Assembly: GCF_037893015.1 (NCBI RefSeq)
Contig: NC_133665.1
Location: forward strand, 105,305,937-105,369,936
Direction: 5' to 3'
Origin: Macrotis lagotis
Lineage: Eukaryota; Chordata; Mammalia; Peramelemorphia; Peramelidae
DNA: 64,000 bases
Numbering within the stretch: position 1 is the first letter of the stretch; the number at the start of each line of letters is the position of its first letter. The notes under the pieces are model-generated. The model ran no database searches. It had not been told where the DNA came from and worked only from the letters and a program-made list of their open reading frames with translations. The position numbers and the translations under genes are program-made. This document shows positions 23,480 through 34,935 of this stretch, in pieces.

Positions 23480-23930
23480 GAGATAATATTCTTATCATTG
23501 ATACTCTGAAATCATGATTAGTCATTATACTGATCAGAGTTTTTAGTCTTTAAAAATTGTTCATTTTTTACAATGTTACTACATAAAGTCTTCTGTTCAT
23601 TTGACAGTATTTGTTCACACAAGTCTTCCCAGATTTCTCTCAAACATTTTTCTTTCATCATTTCTTATACAAAACAAGTTTTCCATTTGTTTTTTATAAT
23701 TTGTTGAGCCTTTCCTCAATTGATGACCACTCACTTACTTTTCAGTTCTTTACCCTTGTGACAAAAAGAGCTACTATAAAATTTTTAGTACATATAAGAC
23801 CTTTCCTTTCTCTTTGCTGTCTTCTGGATATAGGACATGGTATTACTACAAGGTGAAAGGGTATGCATAGTCCTAAACTAAGCTTTATATTAGATATTGG
23901 AGAAGCACTAAGATACACCTTCATGAGAAC
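23480..23930 (-). mobile_element. L1-type 3' fragment, antisense
   Basis: The reverse complement shows the L1 3' blocks: a ttcatagcagctctttttgt-like run (here decayed), a caaagaactggaaa-like run, then tcaattgagg. The segment ctcaattgatgaccactcac near 23715 is the clearest anchor. Confidence 0.55.
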
Positions 23931-24811
23931 TCAAATAGAAAATGATCCCTGTGGGTATACATTAACTTTGAAAATTACACAGCATCATCATCTATGTTTT
24001 ATTGAATTTTAGTTTATTTTATTACATATTTTTAATTACATTTTAATCTGGTTCAGGAGCACTCCTGTTTTGCTGACCAAACAAAACTTTTAAGACCTCT
24101 GGTGTAGTGGATAAAGACTTGACCTTGAAACCAGGAAGCCTTGTGTTCAGTTTTACTCTGATGCTTGGAGGCTGTGTGACCCTGGTAAAGCCATATTGCA
24201 AAAGGGAAATTCCTTCCACAAATGGGACTTTCCTATGTCAATGAAACCAGAACATATCTCTCTAGAATATGATAGAAGTCAGTTCCATTCTTTGTTCTCC
24301 CTCTGGTTGACTTTGAGGAGGCATGATAATTGTACTCCAAATATTTGGAAAATTGTCATATAGAAGTGGGATTGGACTTGTTCTGCTTGGTAAAAGGACA
24401 AAATCAAAAGCAATGCCTAGAAGAAGCAGGGAGATTAATTTTAGCACAAGTGAGGACAAATTTCCTAACAATGACCACTATCTAAAAGTAGAATGGGCTT
24501 TATAAGTGAATTACCATCAATTCTTCAAAGAATGACTGGATGACCATTAACCAGGGCTATTGTGGAAGAGAGCTTTACTTTTTAGGTAGGTGTTGAATTT
24601 CAAGATCTATGGTTTTGTCTCTTCAGACTCACATTCTGGACTTCTGAGAGCTACTCACCAGGGGAGAGGGAACAAGCATGTTCTTAAGCTAAAACATCTA
24701 TAAATGACATATACTAGGTTTTTCCAGATACCAGAGAAGTTTTGTTAGAAAGCATTAAATTTGGCAACGGGAGATAAGTTTGACCTCAAATACACCAAAC
24801 CTTTCTTGGGG

Positions 24812-25264
24812 TGTGGTGTCATATGTGTTTCAGGCTAAGAGCTATGAAGGGTTAACATAGAAATAGCTATGTGCTTTAACAAGCAAGATGTACTTCAGAG
24901 CTTAGATAAGGGAGTAGCTGCATGTCTGAGCTAACAAGATGTATTCCCAGGCTCAGATAAGAAAGCACATTCTAAGAAAATACCTTCTGCACTTTTCTCA
25001 AAACACTCTGCACTCTGGTTTCTCATAACACCGTTTGGTTCTCAAAGCATTCTGTATTCTGTTTCTCATAACACTGTTTGGTTCTTAAAACAATCACCTA
25101 AGACACACACAAGGAAATGCATGTGAAAAAAATGCTTGCTAAAATGCTTATGTAAGTGGTTACGTAAATGAAAAGTATAAAAGTATGTATACTGTAATCA
25201 ATAAATGAACCAGCTTATGCATCATATTGGTGTCTGCCCGAGTTCCCTCCTATCGGACTCAACA
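24812..25264 (+). mobile_element. solo LTR of an endogenous retrovirus
   Basis: 453 bp beginning TGTGG and ending CAACA, flanked by a 6-bp duplication ttgggg (24806-24811 and 25265-25270). A TATA-like aagtataaaagta near 25180 and an aataaa near 25200 sit in the right order for U3-R. A repeated block with tctcataaca and gtttggttct occurs twice upstream (about 25010-25090). There is no internal viral sequence, so it is a relic left by recombination between LTRs. The intact duplication suggests moderate age. The family is not identified. Confidence 0.7.
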
Positions 25265-28200
25265 TTGGGGGAATGTAGCATCCTGGGTTCCCATCCTTCA
25301 TCTTGCTCTGATCATTGCTGAAAATTTAGAGAGAATTGAGTTATTCAAAGGTGCTAGGCAAGTACCCCATTTCCTTGGGTAGGAGGCATATATTTGGATA
25401 GAAAAAACATGAGCCTTCCTGAAAATCCCTCTTCATACATCTAACCAGGTCAGTTTTTAGAGATATTTGTGGTTTCCTGGAAAGACCACCAAATCTACAG
25501 TTAGAGGAGCTGGACTCAGTCCCTGCTTCTGCTTACTTAGAATCCACATGATCTTGAGCAAATTCTCTCCTCTATGTATGGTCATGAATTTCCTCATCTG
25601 TAAAATGAAAGCATTGGAATAAAAAAGAAAATTTAGAATTATGTAAGAAAAATTAATAAATGATTAATAACCTCGAGACAGTGTTCAAATTACTAGATAT
25701 GTTCCCCAAGGAAGTTAAACACTGAAGAAGCCTATATATAATAAAAAAAAAATCATTTTTCTGAAAGCAGAAAACTGGTAATGGGGCATCCATTGGTTAG
25801 ACAATGGCTAAACATATTAGAGCATATTAAAGTCTTGAAATATTAAGTTGAAAGTATCCTGGATTTGCAGTCAGAATACTTGGGTTCAAATTCTAAATCT
25901 GGGGACTCTTCAGGAATCACTGGATTTCTGCGTATCTCCTCTTTAAAATAAGAGGGTTAAATCTTCAAAGTTCCTGATCTACATCTAAGTCATTTATTGT
26001 ATGATCATATCAATAAACATCAGAAATTCAGAGAGACACAGAGTTGATGCAAAAAATGATCTATGATGAAAAGAACAAGAGGATGCCAAAATTCAATGGA
26101 AAAACAACACTAAAGGCAGCTGATCTCAGATTAAGGCCATGACCAATGTTGGTTCCAGGGTACCTATAGTGAAAATGGCTTCCTTCTTGGTAGGTAGATG
26201 GAAAGATTATGGGTGATAAATATTGCAGGTGATGTTACTGTCCATTTTGTGATATAGGAAGGGGTATGAAGTGTGAAGGGAGAGTCATAACAAGAGGTGT
26301 CTTTGGTATAAAAAACAAAGAACCTTAATAAAACTTTTAAAGCATCAGACAGATTGGACTAAACGACCATAAACAAGATTCTTCAAATCTAAAATCTCAT
26401 TATCTAAGAAATATGCCATATCCTTGATATAGGTTCCTAAATGCAATCTGCTTAGGAAACTGATCTATAAAATAGGCCCCTTTATATAAAATATGGAGAT
26501 GACTTTGCATTTCACTTAGTGACAATTGAGGAAGTTGAAAAAAGGAAGTCATCTGTGGCAGGGGGAGGAGTTGTGCAAGAGGTGGGCAGCCTGGTATGAC
26601 TTTATCAGCTTTAACTTCTCAAAAAAAAGAAGCCCAGATAAAGAATTTCTTTTCTTTTTAAATAAAATTTGATATCTTTTGTTTTTATGTTATCTTAAAT
26701 TTTCCCCTATATTTCCTTTATTTTCTCAGAGGTCCATTCCACATCTCAAGAATTTTCTAGAAAAGAAAAAAGAGGGATGGGGGGGAGAAGCAAATCAATC
26801 AATAAATTGAAAAAAATCTGTCAACATATGCCAAGTTCCATACTCATGGATCACATTCTCCATCTGTCCAAAGGAGTTGGGGGAACATGTCCTCTCATAT
26901 CCCTTCCTTGGACTAACCTTGTTCTTTGTTATTTTTTAAATAATATTTCCCCTCAATTACATATATAAACAGTTTTTACCTTTAAAAAAAGTTTTGAATT
27001 CCAAATTATATCCTGGCAGAAAGAATTTCTAAATGGTAGCTTTCAAATCCTGTCTGTCTGAAGACCCTATTGGATCCCCAGGAAGACAGGCTTAGTCTCC
27101 AAAGATGGAGTTACCCATACAGTCATGGGGAGGGGGCAATTGCAAAACAGTACAGAGACCCCAAGCTACTAAGGTCACTTAGCAGCTGAGTAGTAGTCCT
27201 GCCCCAGCCATACCTCTCAGGTCCCAAAATTACAATATTTTATCTTCAAGAGTTCTCTGATATATAATAAACACATACACAGACATATACATACACACAC
27301 ATGGAATTGGCATTGGAAAGTCCTGTTCCAAATTCTGCTTGTGCCATTAACTACTTGTATTACTACACTGGACAAGGATTCACAGGTTTCTCAGTTATAA
27401 AATGAAATGAGTAGACTAGTTAGATGATCTCCAATGTCCCTTCAAGCTTTAAATTTGTGATCTTATGATCTGTACACATCCCCCTCCCATCCACTCCCAC
27501 TCCAAAAGATATATGTAAGTCCCTTGAAATCACCGTCATTTTTTCCCTTTGAACTCTTAACTATATATTTAACTCATTGCCAGTGATTTCGTAAATGCTT
27601 ATTGAATTAAATTAAGCCTTTTTGCTTCTCCTTACAATTCTGAGAGGTAGAACAAGGTAAATCAAGGGAAGCTATTTAATAAATTATAGATTCAGAACTG
27701 AAAAGGATCCAGAAAAGTTGAAACTGAGACCTAGGGCAGTTCTATGACTTTCCTGAGGTCAGGAAGCATGTAAGTGGCACAGATAAAATTTCAACTTAAG
27801 TCCCTGGATTCCAAATCTCCAACTCTTCCTACCCCATCTTTCCTGTTCTTAAACACATAAGGGTTGTGGTTGGATATTTAAAAATCAGAGAAATGACCCC
27901 TGTAAAGGGGGAAGGGCCATCTTTTTCAATATACAAGAGGATTAATCATCAAATGTCAACTATTTATTATTAAATTGAAAGCCTGGGGCCAGAGGACTAA
28001 GTGCTGTGGGAAGAGGGAGAAAGCTTAGGAATCCAGGCCTGGCACAGACTTAGGAAAACTTAAGTCAGCTCCAGAAGGTACCTTTCCCTTTTAATTGTTA
28101 ATCTGAGATGACTCAAATTAATGAGGGAGCAGGAAGAGCAGAAACAGGGCAAAGATTCTTATGGGGGAACAGTAAAGTTCTGATATTTTGGGGGAGAGAA

Positions 28201-28560
28201 AGGGTAACTAAGCAGAACTTGTTCTGTGGCTTCTAGGGCGAGGGAATAGAGAAAAGCTTTGAAGGGGCATAAATATAAGGGTGAAGGTTGTTCTAGAAGA
28301 AATGACTTTTTCATAGATTCATAAAAATGTCAGAATTGGGACCAAAAACCAGAAGCATCGAGGAGATCTCCCGAGTTGCTCGGAGTCAATCGACCCATCA
28401 CTAATAAAATGCTTAATTTATGATAATCATTGGACTAAGATTGAGGGTACAAAGAAAAAAGCAAAAAAAAAACTGTGGAGCCCACATTTTAATGGTATCT
28501 AAATTGGTAAATCAAAGGATGAGAAGTAGCTAGAAAGTAACTGTGCATGCTAGGGCACAA

Positions 28561-28561
28561 T

Positions 28562-28604
<43 letters not shown>

Positions 28605-28606
28605 TA
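28561..28606. repeat. (AT)n microsatellite
   Basis: Near-pure AT alternation with a few interruptions. Confidence 0.93.
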
Positions 28607-28823
28607 CAGTTATGTAGTTATACTTACAGTCTACTACTGGTCCTTGTGTATTGAAGAGGAGCACATCAGCTAAGTGACTGGAGGTGTAAACTGCAGTTAT
28701 GTTTCATAGTAAGGGGCCTCCTTCTCACCTGCCTTTACCAGAATTGTTCCACCCCAGGGCCTGGTTGATAGGAAAGGAATTCGAGGTCTCAAAGGCAGCC
28801 AGGGTCTAGGAGGCAGGGTTAAG

Positions 28824-28824
<1 letters not shown>

Positions 28825-28855
<31 letters not shown>
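28825..28855. repeat. 31-bp uninterrupted G tract
   Basis: A single homopolymer of about 31 G on the plus strand. It can form several G-quadruplex registers, and its length is prone to sequencing and assembly error. Confidence 0.95.
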
Positions 28856-28857
<2 letters not shown>

Positions 28858-29194
28858 TTCTAGGTCAGGGACCATCTTAGGAATGGTGCCTGGATCAGAA
28901 GGATTATTGCATGTGAGGAAAAAAGAGAAACTGAGTGTGGAAGCAACTTGGTGCTGCGCAGAGTACTCATCTTAACTCTAGCCCCATTAATTCACTGGGC
29001 CTCTTGGCCAGCTCACTTCCCCTTTGGGGGCCTTATTTTCTTGTTCTATAAAATGAGACAGTTGAATTAAATTAGTTCTAAAGTCTGAAATCTCTCCCAG
29101 CAATGATATTTTACGATTCAATGGAGAGGCAGGTATTCCACATTGTTGCTTATTATATCCCAAAATTATTTAGTTTGTTCTTACATGCTCCTGA

Positions 29195-29300
29195 ATAGAA
29201 GCAGAGACTCTCTCATCTTTTGTCTTTTATCACTCTAGCTCCTAACACAGTGTCTGGCCCATAGTTGGTTTTTCACTAAATAAAGGCTTGTTGGCCAGAT
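29195..29300 (+). mobile_element. L2/CR1-like LINE 3' tail
   Basis: Pattern tctagctcctaacacagtgt, then ctggcccatagt and ctaaataaagg, a short ancient L2-type tail. Confidence 0.5.
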
Positions 29301-29400
29301 ACTCCCTTTGGGAATCCTGAGGAGGACAAGGCAGGCCAAGGTCTAGGTCAGAGGTGCCAGTTATTGTTTAATAGACTCTTTTCTATTTGAATTTGACAAG

Positions 29401-29498
29401 CCTCCCGGCCTCAGACACTTAATAATCACCTAGCTGTGTGGCCTTGGACAAGCCACTTAACCCCATTGCCTTGCAAAAACCTAAAAAATAAAAAAAAA
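29401..29498 (+). mobile_element. 5'-truncated WSINE1-like SINE with target-site duplication
   Basis: Only the 3' two thirds (from cggcctcagacac to the A-rich tail) is present. It is nonetheless flanked by gaatttgacaag at 29389-29400 and 29499-29510, so the truncation happened at insertion rather than by later deletion. Confidence 0.88.
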
Positions 29499-30729
29499 GA
29501 ATTTGACAAGACTGGTATAGGTGAAAACCAACCATAAGACTAGATGACCACAGAGGCTTCTGGGCTGCCTTCTCCATTTTTACATTGGAGGCAAAAGACC
29601 AAGGGAACTGAGTTCAGACATAGCAGATTTTTAATAGATCTAAGTTTACCAGACAAAAGACCCAGCATCAGTCTTTCTTGGGAGCCTCTAGGGTCACAGA
29701 AGACAAAGATACTCCTAGAACATCTGCAGGGTCAGGCACATTTTTCTGACACATAAGTGCTTAATTGGTAGTTTTGCTTTAGGACTCCAGCATCCAGGGT
29801 AGGGTGGGGGTGTTCTATTAAAGTACTCAGAAACCTTAAACTGTGCATTATCATTCCTGACTAGAGTGCAGGAACAGGGATTAATTCTGCCTTTACCTTA
29901 CTGTGAGTGGCAGGTGATAAATGGGCTTGCTGGTTGACCTCTTCAAAAGAAGTTCTCTCTGGGCCAATGGTTTAACAAAGAAAAAAGGCACCATTTAAAA
30001 ATGTATTCTATGCAGTAGAAAGCAGTCTTTTGGCTCTCTAAAAAGGTTATCTAAGGCTAACAGGGGTTTGCTGCTATGCTTAGCAGCAGCAGCAGGTCAA
30101 AAAAGATTGGGTTATCACTTTTATCACAAAACCTTCACCCTCTCAGGGAGTTGACTTTTTTAAATGATAAAAGGTGGCAGGGACTAGGAATGTTTAGGGA
30201 ATCTGAAAAAAAATAGACAGAATTACACTTATTTCATTCCACTACTACCCCTAACCTGGGGCTCCTTGAGGCCCTTGCCTTGGTTTATAGATGAGGAATA
30301 GAATATTCACACTGATGAACTGTTTGACCTTGGGTCTATTAGATTCAGCATAGAAATGGCAGAGAACTCTGATGTTTAATTGTACCTAATGTGTGGCAGG
30401 ACAAGAATTCTTGGTTTTTATTAAGAAAGCCCATGGCCCACTGAACAAAGTAGGGCCTGTTATCTGAATGGCAGGAGGCAGGAGAGTCCAATGCCAATTA
30501 TTGAAAAGAGAGCAGTGTGGTAGTGATGGGGATATTGTGGGATGGCTACTTAACAATCATTTGGCCTTGGGCAAATCTACCCATTGGATGGTTTGGGGGG
30601 GGGTCTTGATCTTTTAAGGTTTCAGTCTCTCATCTCAGTAGAGACAACATTAAATGGGTTTAGGAAAGGAAGACAAGTCAAAGGTCAATTCTGATAAGTG
30701 AAAGACAGACTCAGTTTTCCTTCTACAAC

Positions 30730-30735
30730 TTTATT
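30730..30735 (-). terminator. GPX1: GPX1 poly(A) signal AATAAA
   Basis: tttatt on the plus strand, about 240 nt after the stop codon and just past the SECIS. It gives a short 3'UTR ending near 30710-30720. Confidence 0.85.
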
Positions 30736-30804
30736 AAAACAGACAGGAATTTGAGCTATCCAGAGTAAAGGCGAGGCAGGCCACTAGAGTCTCATGGAGG
30801 TTTT

Positions 30805-30870
30805 ACATGCAACATCAAATGTTCTTTCTCCTTAAAGGTTTAAAAAGAACACTATCATAGATAAAACCCA
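30805..30870 (-). promoter_or_regulatory. GPX1: SECIS element in the GPX1 3'UTR
   Basis: On the transcript strand the 5' quartet ATGA (30858-30855) is followed by a stem TGTTCTTT that pairs with AAAGAACA. An apical loop carries the conserved A-run (AAACC), and the 3' quartet side is TGAT (30817-30814). A small CCTT/AAGG pairing in the apical loop could make it a form 2 SECIS. It begins about 115 nt after the stop codon, a normal spacing, and is what recodes the UGA in exon 1. Confidence 0.88.
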
Positions 30871-30973
30871 CATGGACCATTAGTACCCTTCTGCCAAACT
30901 CCAGGAAGCCCATTTCAGAGAATACTGGAATGCTTTGAGCAGTAGCTATATATTCTCAGACAGACACAAAGCC

Positions 30974-31333
30974 TTAGCGCTTCTTGTATGCCTTTGTCAG
31001 GAGCTTCTCGATATCCTTTTCGATATGGATGGTTTCATATCGCCTGCTGTACCTTTTCACGGGCACACCATCAGGACCCACCAGGAACTTCTCAAAGTTC
31101 CAAGCGATGTCATTCCTGCACACTGGAGACCAGATGATGAATTTTGGGTCGGTCATCAGAGAGACAGGATCATCACTTGGGGCTGGCAGTGCCTCCCGGA
31201 GAAAAGCAAAGAGGGGATGAGCCTTCTCTCCATTCACCTCACATTTCTCAAAGAGCATGAAGTTGGGTTCAAATCCATTGCCTGGTCGGACGTATTTCAA
31301 GGAATTCAAGATCTCCTCATCGTGGCCATTCTC
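30974..31333 (-). CDS. GPX1: GPX1 coding exon 2
   Basis: 119 codons plus a TAA stop (30976-30974), after the acceptor TTTACCAG. It begins [15 protein letters not shown]. It carries the catalytic Trp-Asn pair, SPVCRND and the C-terminal KKR. Confidence 0.96.
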   Translation of the reverse strand, partial: ENGHDEEILNSLKYVRPGNGFEPNFMLFEKCEVNGEKAHPLFAFLREALPAPSDDPVSLMTDPKFIIWSPVCRNDIAWNFEKFLVGPDGVPVKRYSRRYETIHIEKDIEKLLTKAYKKR

Positions 31334-32861
31334 CTGGTAAATCAGACACCAGAATCATATTATAGGGGAAGGGTAAAAAGTTAGCCTAGGGTTCTCTGGG
31401 ACTTGGTTTGGAGGAAGCCTTCATAAGACAGAACAAATGAGGGATTTTTTTTTTTTTGGATGAGTCATAATGGTCCTTTCCCAGCAGAAGCCCAATATTG
31501 CAAAATCCAAGTTGGGACCCTTAAGTCTGAGACATTCTTATTCTTAGCTTAGAGCTCAAAGAAAAGTCCCCAGAGGACAGTTTCAGAAAAGGATGACTCA
31601 GAAAAAAAGTGGTTTGCCAGTTAATTTTCCTTCCCATATTCTTTATTCCAGACAAACAGGCCAGGCACCTTCATTTTCCCCATTCTGAGCTTTGGCTCAG
31701 GTCACTCCCCACCCCACGCCCAATTCTCCATCTGTTTGGAATCACTGAAGGTCTCAGTAGGGGGTAGGAATTTCTCAATGACTGCTTCCCCCCGCCTCCC
31801 CCAAGTCTCTCTTTCACCCAGCATCATTGATCTTGTTTTCTCCTGGTTAACAATATATGTGTTCACCAGCTTTGCCTCGAGAAGAGGGACTGGGTAGATT
31901 TACCCAAGAGTAAGTGGTTTTGCATCCTGTTAATGCATCATCACTAATTGCTGAACTGAACTGACAAGAGGAGGTCAGAGTCCTCACTCTCATTCTATTC
32001 ATCGTTTAACATCACTTCCAAGAAGACTTTCCAGATCCCTCTTCCTTCAGACCTCAGGCAACACTTTGTTTTGTGACTCTTTAGCGGGCTCGGGTAGGGT
32101 ATTCCTATGTTTTAAGTGGGTGCAAGGAGTCTTATCTAACCGGGCCTTCCCTCAGGCCTGGAGTCCGGCCTCGGTGGGCTATGGCCCGAGGAAGGCACCT
32201 CCTCCTGCCCTCCCAAGGGAGTGGGGGGTCGGGAACGGAAAGCTTTCAGGCCTCCCCCCAGGTGCCCAGCACATTTCCTGAATTTCCTGCCCAGCTTTAG
32301 GGAAGTTTAAGATTCCTGTGTGGAGTTCCCAGTCCGGGAAGGCTGGCAGGGTGCCCTGGGGCAAATCACTTAATCTTTGGGGAGGGTTTCAGTTTTTCCA
32401 TCTGTAAAACGGGGGTGATGTTTGCACCCTCGGCCCCCCGGGTGTTGCTAGGAGAATACACCCCCCAGGAGTTAGAAGCGCCTGGAAGCTGGAGGGGCCC
32501 GGGGAGGGCGGCTGGAAGGCTTTGGGGCTCTGTCTTGCGGGGGGGCGCTCTGCATCCCTCCCTGCCCCCCGGGCCCCCCCCGTGAACGCTGCAAGCTGTG
32601 GGCTGCCCCCCGCAGCGGGGGCCCCCGGCCGCTCACCTGGTGGCCGAACTGATTGCAGGGGAAGCCGAGCACCTGGAAGCCGCGGCTGCCGAGGCGCTGC
32701 TGCAGCTCGTTCATCTGCGTGTAGTCGCGGGTGGTGGTGCCTCAGAGCGACGCCACGTTCTCGATGAGCAGCACCTTGCCCCGCAGCGAGGCCAGGCTCA
32801 CCAGCTCCCCGCTGCCCAGCAGGCGGGCCGAGAACGCGTGCACCGAGAGCGGGAGCGCCAT
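30974..32861 (-). CDS. GPX1: GPX1, glutathione peroxidase 1 (selenoprotein)
   Basis: This cytosolic and mitochondrial enzyme reduces hydrogen peroxide and organic hydroperoxides with glutathione. Two exons (32861-32637 and 31333-30974) join in phase 0 at His-Gln/Glu-Asn to give 194 residues. The catalytic tetrad is visible: selenocysteine at residue 40 (UGA at 32744-32742 in NVASL-U-GTT), Gln71 in FPCNQFG, and Trp153-Asn154 in AWNFEKF. Other family runs are [23 protein letters not shown] and LMTDPK. It resembles human GPX1 rather than GPX2 ([16 protein letters not shown]). It lacks the human N-terminal alanine repeat and ends AYKKR. A SECIS element and poly(A) signal follow. Plain translation stops at residue 39 or restarts inside exon 1, so automated callers may mark it broken; it looks intact. 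Confidence 0.96.
31334..32636 (-). other. GPX1: GPX1 intron
   Basis: 1303 nt, GTGAGC donor and CCAG acceptor. The part next to exon 1 is GC-rich. A short L2-like stretch (about 31980-32060) lies in the middle. Confidence 0.9.
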
Positions 32862-33200
32862 GGCGGGGCGCGCGGGCCGGGCGGGGCGCGGCGCGGCGGC
32901 AACGGAGAGGCGGCGGGCGGCGGGCGGCGGGCGGCGCCGCCTTTTCTAGAGGCGGCGGGGGGCGGTGACGCAGGGCGGAAGCCGGGCCCCGGCCCCGGGG
33001 AGGGGCGGCCGGCCAACCGCCAGGCCCGGGGGGAGGGGCCCGCCGCCGGGGCGCCGTGCCAGCCCGCTGCGCCCGCTCCGCCTCTTCGGTGCGAGCCGAG
33101 GCCCGGGGGCCCAGGGAGAGGCAGAGGCTCGGCCTCCCGGGCCGGCCTGGCTCCGGTGCGCCCTAGGGGCGGGCACCGGCGAGCCTTCACGTAGCACTCG
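32490..33200. promoter_or_regulatory. GPX1: CpG island and promoter of GPX1
   Basis: A GC- and CpG-dense block covers exon 1, the start of the intron and about 350 bp upstream. A weak TATA-like CTAGAAAAGG lies at 32940-32951 on the minus strand, about 85 nt upstream of the ATG; if used, it would place the start near 32915. Long open frames on both strands here are by-products of the base composition. Confidence 0.8.
32637..32861 (-). CDS. GPX1: GPX1 coding exon 1 with UGA-selenocysteine codon
   Basis: 225 nt, 75 codons, from a strong Kozak start (CCCGCCATGGCG) to the GTGAGC donor. The UGA at 32744-32742 is codon 40 and aligns with the family selenocysteine. No other in-frame stop occurs. Confidence 0.96.
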
Positions 33201-33707
33201 TGGCCCGGCCGGGCTCGTGCTCTCTCAATTGATGCTCATACTAACACTGAGGTAAGGGCTATTACCCCCCATTTTACAGAGGCTGCGTGTGCAGTCACTC
33301 CATGACATCCGACTTCAGGCTTTGCCGAGTCCCGTCCGGGGCTCTGTCCACTGTAATACCCGCCTGACCCACTTGCCCCCCCCAAAAAAAGTCATAACTA
33401 CAAGGTCATGTATGAGGCAGCTTGTATAGTGATGCCTGAAAGCTTCCCCCCACTCCCTTGGGAGGGTAGGGGGTGCCTTCTGCAGACCAATATCCCACTG
33501 AGGCCCGAGTCCAGGCGCCAGGGAAGGCAGGGTTACCTAAGATTCAACACCTCGAACCAACTTAAAACAGGTAACTTGGTGCCCCAAGACTTCACTCTGA
33601 ATCCTAGCTCTTTCACTTTAATCTGAGTCCCCTGAAACACAATCAGTTTGCTCATTGGGAAGTGAAGGGAATGGGGATAGATGACCTTCCAAGATCATAC
33701 ATGTGAT

Positions 33708-33736
<29 letters not shown>
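33708..33736. repeat. (CA)n microsatellite
   Basis: About 14 uninterrupted CA units. Confidence 0.95.
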
Positions 33737-33738
<2 letters not shown>

Positions 33739-34220
33739 CCATACTACGATCCTGGAACAGAAGACTCTATGTATATAGATTCATCTGTGAGGTCAGAAAG
33801 AAGTTTACTATTTACTGGTTGTGCAGTCTTGAGTGACCACCGCCCTTATGTTTTTCTTCCTAAATAGTCGTGATTTTTTTAGTTTGTTCCATACTCTGTT
33901 TTGAAGCTTTCACTTTCCCCAAGACAATACTTTTTCTCAATCAACAAACATTTCTTAAATACTGCGTGTACATTTGTACAATATAAATATAAGGCAAATA
34001 ACTACCAGGTAGCTAAGTTTCATGTACATGACACATGAAGAAATAGGAATTCTTATTTGGGGAAGGTGATGAGAGTGCCCTCCAGACCCATGAGACAGCC
34101 AATATAAAGACAAGGAAACTGGATGGAGTGAAGAACAGCCAGAATGTCATTTTGGTTGGACAGTAGACTGAGAGAAATAATATGAGTCTTGAGTAGATAG
34201 ATTAGGGTAAATTGTGAAGG

Positions 34221-34378
34221 TTTTTTTTTTTAGGTTTTTTTTGCAAGGCAAATGAGGTTAAGTGGCTTGCCCAAGGCCACACAGCTAGGTAGTTATTAAG
34301 TGTCTGAGACTGGATTTGAACCCAGGTACTCCTGACTCTAGGGCCGGTGCTTTATCCACTGTGCCACCTAGCCACCCC
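34221..34378 (-). mobile_element. WSINE1-like SINE with 11-bp target-site duplication
   Basis: Antisense full-length copy flanked by aattgtgaagg at 34210-34220 and 34379-34389. Confidence 0.92.
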
Positions 34379-34729
34379 AATTGTGAAGGGTTTTAAGAAA
34401 ACAGAGTCCATATCTGATCCTAGAGGTAATAGAATGTTACTGGTGTTTAGCAGTAGAGGAGTCAGTCATATGGTAGATTAATGGTTAATGAAAATCCCTT
34501 GGACTGCTGCGTGGGGAGGATGGTTTAGGAATGGCGAGAGATTTGAGGCAGAGTGCCCAATCAGCAGATCCTGGAATAGTCCAGAAGAGACATGAGGAGG
34601 AACTAGACTAAAACTGAATGGAAAGACAAGAGAAATACTGTGGAGACCAGAAATATTGTGATTATGATTAGATAGGTGTGATGTGAAAGAGAAATGAAAG
34701 ACAGCTTGCTTAAGGTACACTCCTGGAGG

Positions 34730-34935
34730 TAATGTAGTGACAAAAGTGCAGAACCTGAAGTCAAGTTCAGATCTGCTCACAAGCACTTACTTGCTGGGTG
34801 GCCTGCATCAAGTCACTTAATTTCTATCTGCCTCAGTTTCCTCATCTACAAAATGGGGATAATAGCCCCTACCTCTTGGGGTTGTTGCAAGGACCAAATG
34901 AGATACCATTTGTGAAGCTCCTTAGTGAAGTGCTT
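34730..34935 (+). mobile_element. MIR-like CORE-SINE relic
   Basis: Pattern agcacttacttgctgggtgg, caagtcacttaatttctatc, cctcagtttcctcatctaca and aaaatggggataatagcccc is typical of MIR-class repeats. Confidence 0.65.

Larger units (their letters stand above)
9000..30700. other. USP4-GPX1 intergenic region
   Basis: About 22 kb with no convincing gene. Nearly all recognisable sequence is transposon-derived; the individual elements are listed separately. The stretches with nothing I can name include about 9430-10390, 12030-12920, 14830-15540, 17530-18030, 19770-21730, 25900-28550 and 29760-30700, apart from scattered MIR-like pieces. Confidence 0.7.

Noticed and set aside
32598-33194. 198-codon plus-strand open frame opposite GPX1 exon 1
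   Set aside because: It is a shadow of the GPX1 exon and CpG island, with Ala/Gly/Pro/Arg-rich, non-protein-like composition.
34478-34786. 102-codon minus-strand open frame between GPX1 and RHOA
   Set aside because: No conserved motif, it overlaps a MIR-like relic, and it lacks gene structure.
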